Source: Peptoniphilus genitalis (GTDB lineage Bacteria; Bacillota; Clostridia; Tissierellales; Peptoniphilaceae). Taken from it: a DNA stretch of 64,000 bases. Positions 26,324 through 34,431 of this stretch are shown here, one piece after another. Position 1 is the first letter of the stretch. Each line of letters begins with the position of its first letter. The notes below the pieces were generated by a model. It ran no database searches. It saw only the letters and a list, made by a program, of their open reading frames with translations, and was not told the DNA's origin. The translations under genes were made by a program, and so were the position numbers. Location: NCBI RefSeq assembly GCF_023614525.1, contig NZ_CP097885.1, forward strand, positions 1,486,501 to 1,550,500, read 5' to 3'.

Positions 26324-29206
26324 TTACTTTCTCTTTTTGCTAGAAGTTTTTGCCTTATCTGTAGATTTCTTTGAATCCTTATCTTTCTTTTTTGATGAAG
26401 ACTTGTCACTATTGGAGTCAGACTCATCGCCATGTTCATTATACCATTCTCTTGTGTGGATATTGCAATAGGACTTAGGTATTGTCATGTAGTCCTCAGG
26501 ATAAATCCCGTAGTGGTCCTTGGGGTCGTAGCCTTCCTTTCTCTCAAAGAGAACTGTGTAGAGGACAGATTCACTTGGGCAGAATTGGTTGGCAAGCTTG
26601 CCTGAGTCCTTACATATCAAATATTTTTTAAACAAGTCGTCGTGGTCCTTTGGCTCACTTCCAGAAATAAATTTTTCTGAGTAAGAGGCCCCGGCATAAT
26701 CGCTCATTTTTGTTGCTAGCTTTCCACTCTTTGATGAAATATTTCTTGTGACAATGTAGGAAGGATCTTCATCAAACTTTTCTTTTTCTCCAATGTCCTT
26801 TGCCATCTTGTTAAAAATACTTATGGCATCTTGACTCTTAGCTGCAAGAGAAATCTTTGGAGAGTCTGCTCCTAACCAGAAGGAAACTGTGTGAGACTTT
26901 GTAAAGGCATTTACAAAATAATCTGAATTAGTTTTATTTTGTCCCAGATAGGCTCCAGTTTCAGAGTAGTTGATCTTCGCTCCTCTTGCATTTCCTGATT
27001 TTTCATTGCCAATAAAGGCATCTCTTAAGAGGTAGGATGATTTTTCATCGAAGAGTCTCTTATTTTTATGGGAGTTGTCAATAATTATGTTGCCACTAGG
27101 GTCTTCAATTTTTAAAATTCCAGTTTCTTCCTTGTAGACTCCATCATTGGCAATAGTTTGGTACATCTTTGATAGGTCAGATAAGCGAAGTCCCACTTGC
27201 ATGTTGCCAAGGGCAAGGGAGTCAAGGTTCTCATCATTTTTATTTTTGTTATCCTTATGTGAGATGAAGTAGTCCTTGCCTTCTTCTTCAATGACATTAA
27301 ATTTCTTTAAAACATCCATGGCCTTGTCCTTGCCAAGCTCTTGCAAGATTGTGGCAGGGATAACATTGGAAGATGCTTCCAAGGACTTGCGAAGAGTCAA
27401 AAGACCCTTGAAAGACTTATAATAATTTGCTGGCCAAAAGTTTCCATCAACAGTTATTGGCACGTCATCGTAGACAGTCCCCAAGGTCTTACCAGACTCA
27501 AGGGCTGGAAGATAAACTGTAAAAGGTGTAAGGGCAGAACCAGGTTGCCTATAGGAATCTGTGGCACGATTTAAAATTTTTGCGTTCTTTGTCCTCACAT
27601 CAAGGCCACCAATGATGCCTTCCACAAAGCCAGTTTCGTTATTAACTGCAATCATGGCAGACTGTGGTTGGACCACTGGTTCCTCCTTGTAATCGAAATA
27701 CTTGTTAGAAATAATTAAATTTTCATTTTCAATTTTATAAAAATCTGGAAAATCTTTTAGGTAGTCGCCGTCAATAATTAAATAATTATTTTTTAATTCG
27801 CCAGCTCCTTCCTCAAGTTTAAGACCTCCAAGTTCATAGGTCCTAAGAATTTTATCTTCGCCAAGCTCATAGGCATCTATGATGTCAATTTTTTGTCCTA
27901 CTTCTTTGAAGTAGAGGCTCTTTATCTTTAAGTCACCGTGAGATGAAATGCTATAAAAAGATTTTGGAATAATAAGGTTGAACTTATCATCGAGAATATT
28001 TTCTCTGGCAAAGTACAAGACCTCGTCTCCAAAGATAATATTTTTCCAATCATCAAAGTTTAAATTCAGCATCCTAGATCCACCAGCTGATGAATAATTT
28101 AAGAGGAGCTTTTGGAAGCCTTCGTACTTGCCTTCTAAGTCCTTTTGGATGTCCTCGTCAATTGTTGAATAAACCTTGTAGCCACCAGTGAAGAGTTTGT
28201 GTTCGCCTTCCTCTTGACTAATATCATAGAAGTCAGCAAGATATCTTGAAGCTTCTTTTTTTATGTAGTCTGTTGAGTAGGTAGACATAGTATGATTTTT
28301 AAAATTTTTTGGGTTTAAGTCAGAAACTATGTCAAAGTTTTTTGCCTTTTCATAGTCAGCGTCATTAATGTAGCCAAGCTCGTGCATCCTCATGAGGACA
28401 GTCTTTTGCCTCTTAAAGGCATCGTCGTTTAAAACCATGTAGAGGTTCTTGCCGTCAATCTCACGAGTCCCAATTACCCTGAAGTTGTCTTCCAAGTATT
28501 CTGGAGGGACAGACTTAAAGGGCGAATAATTAGTTGGTGACTTTGGAATTGATGCAAGAAGGGCAGCTTCTGCAATGTTTAAGTCCACAGCAGACTTTGA
28601 GAAATAAGTTTGGGCTGCAGCTTCAATCCCATAGGCACCTTGGCCAAGATTAATTCTATTTAAGTAGGCCTCAAGAATTTCATCTTTACTTAAGGCATCT
28701 TCAACACGAAGTGACAAGTAGGCCTCCTGAATTTTTCTGCCAAGAGTTTTTTGGTTTGTGAGGTAGACTGAACGAACTAGCTGCTGAGTTATTGTTGATC
28801 CGCCACGCATAAGTGAGCGTGATTTTATATTTGCAGCAATAGAAGATGCAATACCAATTGGGTCCAGTCCCTTGTGCTTGTAGAACCTGTGGTCCTCAAT
28901 GGCAACGAAGGAATTTTTTATGTCCTCAGGTATGTCCTTTATGTCAATAAGACTTCTGTACTCAAGAGATTCAATTTTTTCAATTAAATTTCCTTCCTTG
29001 GAATAAATATAGGAGCTCTGGTTAAAGGAGGAGCTCAAATTATTTAAGTCAGTGGCAGGAGTTTTTGAAATAATTGAAACTATGAGGGCAGAAAAAAATG
29101 AAATAAGTAAAACAAAAATTAAAAGCAAGACCAAGAGGCCGATTTTTATTTTTTGCTTTTTATTTAAATTTTTAAAATTATTTTTTAATTCTCTTAAGTT
29201 TTCCAT
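26324..29206 (-). CDS. Class A penicillin-binding protein (GT51) with degenerate transpeptidase motifs
   Basis: A 960-aa membrane-anchored peptidoglycan synthase: cytoplasmic Lys-rich N-tail, one TM segment (about residues 22-46), GT51 glycosyltransferase (AIEDHRFYKHKG with E104; GGSTITQQLVRS; KDEILEAYLN), then a transpeptidase-like domain and a Lys/Ser-rich C-tail. The transpeptidase SxxK motif reads S557-A-L-T560 and the KTG motif reads E749-T-G, while SxN (S612-S-N614) is kept. Both catalytic lysines are therefore missing and beta-lactam-sensitive crosslinking is unlikely; the GT domain looks intact. I chose the ATG at 29206 (AAAGGAGAAAGT upstream). A 61-aa basic protein gene follows. Confidence 0.9.
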   Translation of the reverse strand: MENLRELKNNFKNLNKKQKIKIGLLVLLLIFVLLISFFSALIVSIISKTPATDLNNLSSSFNQSSYIYSKEGNLIEKIESLEYRSLIDIKDIPEDIKNSFVAIEDHRFYKHKGLDPIGIASSIAANIKSRSLMRGGSTITQQLVRSVYLTNQKTLGRKIQEAYLSLRVEDALSKDEILEAYLNRINLGQGAYGIEAAAQTYFSKSAVDLNIAEAALLASIPKSPTNYSPFKSVPPEYLEDNFRVIGTREIDGKNLYMVLNDDAFKRQKTVLMRMHELGYINDADYEKAKNFDIVSDLNPKNFKNHTMSTYSTDYIKKEASRYLADFYDISQEEGEHKLFTGGYKVYSTIDEDIQKDLEGKYEGFQKLLLNYSSAGGSRMLNLNFDDWKNIIFGDEVLYFARENILDDKFNLIIPKSFYSISSHGDLKIKSLYFKEVGQKIDIIDAYELGEDKILRTYELGGLKLEEGAGELKNNYLIIDGDYLKDFPDFYKIENENLIISNKYFDYKEEPVVQPQSAMIAVNNETGFVEGIIGGLDVRTKNAKILNRATDSYRQPGSALTPFTVYLPALESGKTLGTVYDDVPITVDGNFWPANYYKSFKGLLTLRKSLEASSNVIPATILQELGKDKAMDVLKKFNVIEEEGKDYFISHKDNKNKNDENLDSLALGNMQVGLRLSDLSKMYQTIANDGVYKEETGILKIEDPSGNIIIDNSHKNKRLFDEKSSYLLRDAFIGNEKSGNARGAKINYSETGAYLGQNKTNSDYFVNAFTKSHTVSFWLGADSPKISLAAKSQDAISIFNKMAKDIGEKEKFDEDPSYIVTRNISSKSGKLATKMSDYAGASYSEKFISGSEPKDHDDLFKKYLICKDSGKLANQFCPSESVLYTVLFERKEGYDPKDHYGIYPEDYMTIPKSYCNIHTREWYNEHGDESDSNSDKSSSKKKDKDSKKSTDKAKTSSKKRK

Positions 29207-29284
29207 ACTTTCTCCTTTGTACAATTATAACATTTTAACAAGCTAAATACTATTAGACGGTTTTTTTAACTTGCTGCGATGTAG

Positions 29285-29290
29285 TATAAT
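29285..29290 (+). promoter_or_regulatory. -10 element of hflX (probably leaderless transcript)
   Basis: TATAAT ends seven bases before the hflX ATG (29298), so initiation would fall on or next to the start codon. No Shine-Dalgarno sequence is visible upstream. The -35 region is only a T-tract. Confidence 0.5.
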
Positions 29291-29297
29291 GTAAATT

Positions 29298-30587
29298 ATG
29301 GATAATGTTTATTTAGAGAATTTAAATTCAAATAAAAAATTAGAGAAAGTTATAACTGTTGGAACAAATATTGGGGCCTACCCCCACAGTCTTGAAACTT
29401 CTATGAAGGAGTTGGCGGAACTTGTTTACGCAGACGGTGCTGAAGTTGTGGGAGAGGTTACGCAAAATATTTATAAGTTCAATCCAAAGTATTTAATTGG
29501 GTCTGGCAAGGTTGACGAGATCAAAGAAATGGTTGAGCTCCTAGAAGTTGATGCAGTTGTCTTTAATGATGAGCTCTCTGGCATCCAGGTTAGAAACTTG
29601 GAAAAGAGAATTAAGAAGAAGGTAATCGACAGGACCAACCTGATCTTAGATATTTTTGGTCTTCGTGCCACAACTTATGAAGCAAAGCTACAAGTTGAAC
29701 TGGCAAGACTTGAGTACCAACTCCCAAGACTTTTGGGAATCGATGGATGGTCAAGGACTGGTGGTGGAATTGGTACTAGGGGACCAGGTGAGCAAATAAT
29801 TGAAACTGATAGGAGAAGGCTCAAGAGAGAAATCGACAAGATTAAGGAGAAGCTTGAGAAGGCAAAGAGGACTAGGGACACAACAAGGGAGCGAAGGATT
29901 GATTCCAACATTCCCATTGTGTCACTGGTGGGTTACACCAACGCAGGCAAGTCTACAATTTTAAATAGATTAAAGGACGAAGAGTCGGGAGAGGTTTCTG
30001 TAAAGAACATGCTTTTTGAAACTCTTGACCCATCTTCAAGAAAGGCTAGGCTCCTTTCAGGTCGTGAGTTTATAATTTCTGACACAGTTGGATTTGTTTC
30101 TAAGCTGCCAACAAAAATCGTTGAGGCCTTTAAGTCTACTCTTGAAGAAATTAAGTATTCGGATTTAATCCTCCACGTCATTGACGCATCAAGTGAGGAC
30201 TTGGAGATCCAATACAATACAACTATGGCAATCCTAAAAGACATTGAAGTCTTAGACAAAAATATAATCACAGTCTTTAACAAGGTGGACAGGGTTGACC
30301 TCTATGACATCAACTTGCCTTTAAGGGTTATGCCAGACAAGAAAGTTTATATTTCTGCTCTTAAAGATGAAAATATGGACTCACTTTTAAAAATTATTGA
30401 GGACAATCTCGATGAAAAGTATTTTGATGTTAAATTAAAATTTGCCTACAACGACACAGACCTTCTCTACAAGCTAGTGGAAAAATTTGATGCCAAGCCT
30501 ATCTATGAAGAGGATGGAATTTATTTGGATCTTAAGCTTGAAGAAATAGAATACGAAAAAGTAAAGGATTATGTTGTAAATGTATAA
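29298..30587 (+). CDS. hflX: Ribosome-associated GTPase HflX
   Basis: A 429-aa GTPase that splits stalled or hibernating ribosomes. The N-terminal HflX domain (about 1-200) contains FNPKYLIGSGKVDEI and DRTNLILDIFGLRATTYEAKLQVELA, then GGGIGTRGPGEQIIETDRR; a coiled-coil linker leads to the G domain: G1 GYTNAGKST, G3 DTVGF, G4 NKVD. A C-terminal extension of about 60 residues is present. There is no ribosome binding site, and a -10 box sits seven bases upstream, suggesting a leaderless message. It is the first gene of hflX-yigZ-nadE; its stop overlaps yigZ by eight bases. Confidence 0.95.
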   Translation: MDNVYLENLNSNKKLEKVITVGTNIGAYPHSLETSMKELAELVYADGAEVVGEVTQNIYKFNPKYLIGSGKVDEIKEMVELLEVDAVVFNDELSGIQVRNLEKRIKKKVIDRTNLILDIFGLRATTYEAKLQVELARLEYQLPRLLGIDGWSRTGGGIGTRGPGEQIIETDRRRLKREIDKIKEKLEKAKRTRDTTRERRIDSNIPIVSLVGYTNAGKSTILNRLKDEESGEVSVKNMLFETLDPSSRKARLLSGREFIISDTVGFVSKLPTKIVEAFKSTLEEIKYSDLILHVIDASSEDLEIQYNTTMAILKDIEVLDKNIITVFNKVDRVDLYDINLPLRVMPDKKVYISALKDENMDSLLKIIEDNLDEKYFDVKLKFAYNDTDLLYKLVEKFDAKPIYEEDGIYLDLKLEEIEYEKVKDYVVNV

Positions 30588-31212
30588 GACAATTTTAAAA
30601 GATGCAAAGGCTGAAATTGAAATAAAAAAATCAATTTTTATAGGTCATGCCTTTTTTGTAAAAAGTGAAGAAGAGGCTCTTGAAATCTTAGGCAGGGTTA
30701 AAGAAGAACACAGGTCTGCAACCCACAACTGCCATGCCTACATAATTGGCGAAGATGGACTGACACAGAGATATTCTGACGATGGTGAGCCCTCTGGCAC
30801 AGCAGGAATCCCCATGCTTGAAGTCTTAAAAAAAGAAGACATGAGAAATGTCCTTGTCATTGTCACTCGCTACTTTGGCGGGACCAAGCTGGGAGCAGGT
30901 GGACTTGTTCGTGCCTACACAGAGGGAGTTGTTAAGGCCCTTGATGAGGCAAAGAGGTGCATAAGAAAAAATTTTACAAGGACAAAGGTCATTTACGATT
31001 ACACCTTCCATGGTGCAATCGTTAATTTGCTAGCCAATGAAGATTATAAAATCATAGAAGAAAATTACACGGACAAGGTTGAAGTCACAATTGACATCGG
31101 AGATGACAAGTCAATCCTTGATAAAATTAGGGACATGACCTCTGCAAACTTTGAGACAGAAGATTTGGAAGTAATTGAACTTCCAACTATTGATGGAAAA
31201 ATTATTTATTAA
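30580..31212 (+). CDS. YigZ/IMPACT family protein
   Basis: A 210-aa protein of the YigZ/UPF0029 family (IMPACT N-terminal fold, resembling ribosomal S5 domain 2, with a C-terminal ferredoxin-like domain). The family core is visible: KKSIFIGHAFFVKSEEEA, HRSATHNCHAYIIG, RYSDDGEPSGTAGIPML and IVTRYFGGTKLGAGGLVRAY. The proposed role is RNA binding or translation control; the biochemical function is not established. It starts inside the end of hflX, so it is coupled to that ribosome-rescue factor. Confidence 0.93.
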   Translation: MYKTILKDAKAEIEIKKSIFIGHAFFVKSEEEALEILGRVKEEHRSATHNCHAYIIGEDGLTQRYSDDGEPSGTAGIPMLEVLKKEDMRNVLVIVTRYFGGTKLGAGGLVRAYTEGVVKALDEAKRCIRKNFTRTKVIYDYTFHGAIVNLLANEDYKIIEENYTDKVEVTIDIGDDKSILDKIRDMTSANFETEDLEVIELPTIDGKIIY

Positions 31213-31226
31213 ATATAGGAGACATT

Positions 31227-31943
31227 ATGGATTATAAAAAAGTAACAGAAGATTTAGTTAAGTGGGTAGAAGATTACGCAAAAGAAGTTGGAGCCAAAGG
31301 TTTTGTCTTTGGTCTATCAGGAGGAATTGACTCAGCAGTAGTTGCTGCTCTTGCAAAAAGAGTTTTTCCAGACAATTCTCTTGGACTAATTATGCCTTGC
31401 GACAGCATTGACAAGGATAGGGAAGATGCTCTAAAAGTTGCTGAAGCTCTTGGCCTTGAGACAAAGACAATTGACCTTACAAAAACTTTTGAAGAACTAA
31501 TGAAGGCCTCCTTCACATCAGAAAAGAGGATGGCAAGGTCAAACATCAAGCCAAGACTTAGGATGACAACACTTTATTACTATGCACAAGATCTTGGCTA
31601 TCTTGTGCTTGGCCCATCAAATGCCAGCGAATGGTATCTTGGCTACTCAACAAAATACGGCGACTCTGGAGCAGACATCATGCCAATAGCAAATATTTTA
31701 AAGACAGATATCTTTAAAGTTGCAAGGGAACTTGGACTTCCTGACTTTGTAATAAATAAAAAACCATCAGCAGGTCTTTGGGCAGGACAAACTGACGAAG
31801 ATGAAATGGGCTTTACTTATGAAGTTCTTGATGCCTACATTAGGGGAGAAAAAACTCCAGAGCCTGAGATAAAAGAAAAAATTGACAGGATGCATAAGAA
31901 TTCTGAGCATAAGAGAGTAATGGCTCCAAGTTTTAAATTTTAA
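31227..31943 (+). CDS. nadE: NAD+ synthase, ammonia-dependent
   Basis: Makes NAD+ from deamido-NAD+, ATP and ammonia in the last step of NAD synthesis. The PP-loop GLSGGIDSAVVAAL near the N-terminus, GPSNASEWYLGYSTKYGD, and the C-terminal PSAGLWAGQTDEDEMGFTYEVLD are characteristic. At 238 aa it lacks the N-terminal glutaminase domain, so it uses free ammonia. ATAGGAGACATT precedes the ATG. It is third in the hflX operon; the tandem small-membrane-protein genes follow with no clear terminator between. Confidence 0.95.
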   Translation: MDYKKVTEDLVKWVEDYAKEVGAKGFVFGLSGGIDSAVVAALAKRVFPDNSLGLIMPCDSIDKDREDALKVAEALGLETKTIDLTKTFEELMKASFTSEKRMARSNIKPRLRMTTLYYYAQDLGYLVLGPSNASEWYLGYSTKYGDSGADIMPIANILKTDIFKVARELGLPDFVINKKPSAGLWAGQTDEDEMGFTYEVLDAYIRGEKTPEPEIKEKIDRMHKNSEHKRVMAPSFKF

Positions 31944-31964
31944 ATTTATTTAAGGCTGGTTTAA

Positions 31965-32140
31965 ATGTTAAAGGATAGAATTAGAAATTTATTTTAATAT
32001 CTTTTATGCTTATAGCTAATGGGTTTATTTATTACAAAACAAGTAGCTTAGATGTTCGTGTATTAAAAATGTACGCATTATTACTTGTGACTTATCTTGT
32101 CTGGGATTTTATTTTCTCTAAAGTGCAAAAGGGAGATTAA
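31965..32140 (+). pseudogene. Frameshifted copy of a small two-helix membrane protein
   Basis: ATG 31965 begins MLKDRIRNLF and meets TAA at once. Adding one base in the TTATTTTAAT run near 31995 restores LISFMLIANGFIYYKT...VWDFIFSKVQKGD ending at TAA 32138-32140, a 58-residue protein clearly related to the gene at 32531 (MLKKRIKDLF..., IYYKTGSL). The 176-base length is one short of a codon multiple. Upstream bases (TTATTTAAGGCTGGTTTAA) also resemble the leader at 32531. A sequencing error or a slippage site remains possible. Confidence 0.7.
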
Positions 32141-32141
32141 A

Positions 32142-32324
32142 ATGGGAAATCATCAACTTAGAAATTTATTTATCTTACTAGTTATTATGGGGGCCTTTGA
32201 CGTTTACAGGTACTTTACTTCTGAAATCATTATTTCAGACTTAATTTACAAGTATATTTTTGTAATTGGGGTCTTCTTAATTACCTGCTTTGTAGTTTAT
32301 GTGATATCAAGGAGAAATGAGTGA
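32142..32324 (+). CDS. Small membrane protein, tandem family member 2
   Basis: A 60-aa protein with two hydrophobic segments (LFILLVIMGAFDVYRYF and FVIGVFLITCFVVYVIS) and charged ends. I chose ATG 32142 because GGGAGATTAA is well placed upstream; a longer frame from 32097 is inside the frameshifted copy. It belongs with the copies at 31965, 32317 and 32531: each has an N-terminal basic stretch, an aromatic 'Y(K/R)' after helix 1 and a Lys/Arg-rich tail. The function is unknown; a toxin-like, pore or chaperone-like role cannot be separated. Confidence 0.65.
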   Translation: MGNHQLRNLFILLVIMGAFDVYRYFTSEIIISDLIYKYIFVIGVFLITCFVVYVISRRNE

Positions 32325-32508
32325 GATGAAAGCCTATATTAGATCTGCTTTGGTCTTATACTTTTATTTGTTTTCTGTGAGAAGTTTTTTTATTTATAGG
32401 TTTGGATCTTATGAGGGACAAAAATTAAAAATTGCTTTAATAGCTTTTGCCTTATATATATTAACTTACTTTGTCATAGAAAAAATAAAAAATAAAAAAG
32501 AAAATTAA
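32317..32508 (+). CDS. Small membrane protein, tandem family member 3
   Basis: A 63-aa protein (or 60 aa if translated from the second Met at 32326) with two hydrophobic segments (ALVLYFYLFSVRSFFIY and IALIAFALYILTYFVI) and a Lys-rich tail. It overlaps the previous member by eight bases (ATGAGTGA), so the two are translationally coupled; AAGGAGAA lies just before the first ATG. It is the most divergent of the four copies. The function is unknown. Confidence 0.6.
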   Translation: MSEMKAYIRSALVLYFYLFSVRSFFIYRFGSYEGQKLKIALIAFALYILTYFVIEKIKNKKEN

Positions 32509-32530
32509 AATTTATTTTAAGGTGATTTAA

Positions 32531-32713
32531 ATGTTAAAAAAAAGAATTAAAGACTTATTTATTCTGTTACTTTTTACGATAATTTTTGATGGATTCATTT
32601 ATTACAAGACAGGAAGCTTGAGTCCTACAACAATAAAAAACAACATTTTTGTCATTGTAGTTTATCTCATAACTGGCTTTATTATTGATATTCTTTCTAA
32701 GAAAAAAGGATAA
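32531..32713 (+). CDS. Small membrane protein, tandem family member 4
   Basis: A 60-aa protein with two hydrophobic segments (LFILLLFTIIFDGFIYY and IFVIVVYLITGFIIDIL) separated by KTGSLSPTTIKNN and ending SKKKG. AAGGTGATTTAA precedes the ATG, and the upstream bases resemble those of the frameshifted copy at 31965, pointing to a recent duplication. No family is recognised. A T-box promoter follows after 40 bases with no clear terminator in between. Confidence 0.65.
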   Translation: MLKKRIKDLFILLLFTIIFDGFIYYKTGSLSPTTIKNNIFVIVVYLITGFIIDILSKKKG

Positions 32714-32752
32714 ATTGAAAATTTACATTAAAAATAAAAATTAAAATTCGTA

Positions 32753-32781
32753 TTGACAAAAAATTTTTAAGAGTCTATAAT
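32753..32781 (+). promoter_or_regulatory. Promoter of T-box leader 1
   Basis: Consensus TTGACA (32753-32758), 17-base spacer, TATAAT (32776-32781). Confidence 0.8.
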
Positions 32782-32787
32782 CTCATT

Positions 32788-33045
32788 TAATAAAATAATA
32801 AATGCCATGAAAGAGAAAAAGATATTTAATGAGTCTTAAAGAGAGTGGGGATGGTGAGAGCCCACAGATGAGTTGATGTCATATATTCACTCTAAAGCAT
32901 GAGGATTGAATTATAGTAGATCTTCACGGAAGTCTCCGTTACCATAGACTAGAGATTGTTAGATCTTTAAAGAGGAAATATTTTTATTTCGAATTTAGGT
33001 GGTACCGCGAATCCTTCGCCCTATATGGGGTGAAGGATTTTTTTA
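32788..33045 (+). promoter_or_regulatory. T-box leader 1, apparent Phe (UUC) specifier, with terminator
   Basis: Stem I runs from AGAGAGTG (32840-32847) to the CACTCT strand ending 32893, with GGATGGTGAGAG in its arm. The triplet just before the conserved A of ACTCT is TTC (32886-32888), the position of a specifier codon. The T-box sequence AGGTGGTACCGCG is at 32997-33009 and the terminator AATCCTTCGCCC / GGGGTGAAGGATT plus T7 at 33010-33045. Uncharged tRNA-Phe would be expected to favour read-through. The T-box is certain; the codon assignment is by alignment with leader 2. Confidence 0.9.
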
Positions 33046-33075
33046 TTATTTTAAATAAAATTTTTGGAGGACAAA

Positions 33076-34053
33076 ATGAAAAATTTAAAGAAAATGGTAA
33101 AAGTTATTGCAGTAGGTGCCCTTGCACTTTCCCTTGTTGGATGTGCAGGTGATAAGAAAACAGAAAAAGGAAGTGGAGAAAAAATAAAAATTGGAGCTAT
33201 CCAATATATTGAGCACGTGTCTCTTGACAATGCCCTAAAGGGTTTCCAAGATAGACTAAAGGAAGAAGGACTTGACGTAGAAGTTGATGTTGAAAACCTA
33301 CAAGGTGATCAAGCACTAGCTACAACTGCACCAAAGAAATTCCAAGGAGATGAATATAAATTAGTTTACGCAATCTCAACACCAGCTGCCCAAGGAGCAA
33401 AAACTGCACTTCCAAATAAAAAAATTATTTATTCAGCAGTTACAGACCCAGTGGAAGCAGGACTAATTGAATCGCCAGATAAAATTACAAACATCACAGG
33501 AGTTAACGATGCAGTTTCTGCAAAGGACCAACTAGAATCCTTCTTAAAGATTTATCCAAATGTAAAGACTATTGGAACAATTTTCTCAACTAACGAAGTT
33601 AACTCAAAGATACAAGTTGAAAATTTAGAAAAAGCTTGTGATGAACTTGGACTTAAACTTGAAAGTGTTGGAATCAATAACATCAACGATATTGGCCAAG
33701 CCCTTTCAACTCTCACAGAAAAGATTGACGCCTACTACGCACTTACTGACAACACAGTTGCCTCTGCTGGCCCAGTCCTTGCAGAAAATTTATTAAAGGA
33801 CAAGATCCCATCACTTTCTGCTGAAGAAGGTCAAGTGTCTAAGGGACTTCTAATGAGTGAAGGTGTTGACTACTATGAACATGGAAGGCAAGCAGGAGAG
33901 ATAGCAATAAAAATCCTAAAGGGAGAAGACATAAAAAATCTTCACGGAGAAGACAACAAGACTTCAAAGAAAAAGATCAACGGCAAAACTGCTGAAGCTC
34001 TTGGACTTGATTTAAGTAATGAAAATCTTAAGGATGCAGAAATTTTAAAATAA
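33076..34053 (+). CDS. ABC substrate-binding lipoprotein, TrpX-type (copy 1)
   Basis: A 325-aa lipoprotein of the ABC_sub_bind (PF04392) family, which includes TrpX aromatic amino acid receptors. Signal peptide MKNLKKMVKVIAVGALALSLVGC with lipobox LVGC; core motifs IGAIQYIEHVSLDNALKGF, AISTPAAQGAKTA, AVTDPVEAGLI, TNEVNSKIQVENLEKAC and LTDNTVASAGPVLAE. I chose ATG 33076 (GGAGGACAAA upstream) over TTG 33064. It sits alone behind T-box leader 1 and must use the permease and ATPase encoded after copy 2. The UUC specifier suggests phenylalanine control. Confidence 0.92.
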   Translation: MKNLKKMVKVIAVGALALSLVGCAGDKKTEKGSGEKIKIGAIQYIEHVSLDNALKGFQDRLKEEGLDVEVDVENLQGDQALATTAPKKFQGDEYKLVYAISTPAAQGAKTALPNKKIIYSAVTDPVEAGLIESPDKITNITGVNDAVSAKDQLESFLKIYPNVKTIGTIFSTNEVNSKIQVENLEKACDELGLKLESVGINNINDIGQALSTLTEKIDAYYALTDNTVASAGPVLAENLLKDKIPSLSAEEGQVSKGLLMSEGVDYYEHGRQAGEIAIKILKGEDIKNLHGEDNKTSKKKINGKTAEALGLDLSNENLKDAEILK

Positions 34054-34120
34054 AAATCTCACTGATATAAGCAAAATAAAAATTAAATAAAAACTTTGGA
34101 CGAAATTATAAAAAAAAGAC

Positions 34121-34149
34121 TTGACTTTGTTCTGCTAGCAGAATATACT
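34121..34149 (+). promoter_or_regulatory. Promoter of T-box leader 2 with a palindrome in its spacer
   Basis: TTGACT (34121-34126), 17-base spacer, TATACT (34144-34149). The spacer contains the perfect 14-base palindrome TTCTGCTAGCAGAA (34130-34143), a possible operator. Confidence 0.75.
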
Positions 34150-34159
34150 AAATGTAATT

Positions 34160-34414
34160 TAATTGAAGCGTTGAAAGAGAAAAAAGAATTTTTAGTGATT
34201 TTAAGAGAGTTGCCGGCTGGTGAAAGGCAATACACGGAAATTTAACATACACTCTAAAGCTTATTTGTTGAAGTTAGTAGGCAAGTACGGAAGCCACCGT
34301 TATCTGAGGCTAGAGGTTGTTAGACCTTAAAGTGAGGTAATCTTTTAGATTATAAAATCGGGTGGTACCGCGAAGTCAGTCTTTCGTCCCAATGTGGATG
34401 AAAGACTTTTTTTA
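34160..34414 (+). promoter_or_regulatory. T-box leader 2, apparent Tyr (UAC) specifier, with terminator
   Basis: Stem I runs from AGAGAGT (34204-34210) to ACTCT (34251-34255), with TTGCC/GGCAA around GGCTGGTGAAA. TAC (34248-34250) occupies the specifier position. The T-box sequence GGGTGGTACCGCG is at 34360-34372 and the terminator AGTCTTTCGTCC / GGATGAAAGACT plus T7 at 34378-34414. The layout matches leader 1 closely, so one arose by duplication of the other with a change of specifier. Confidence 0.9.
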
Positions 34415-34431
34415 TTTTATGGAGGTTTTTT

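Noticed and set aside
32097-32141. 15-codon N-terminal extension of small membrane protein 2
   Set aside because: These bases are the 3' end of the frameshifted first copy read in another frame; the ribosome binding site supports ATG 32142.
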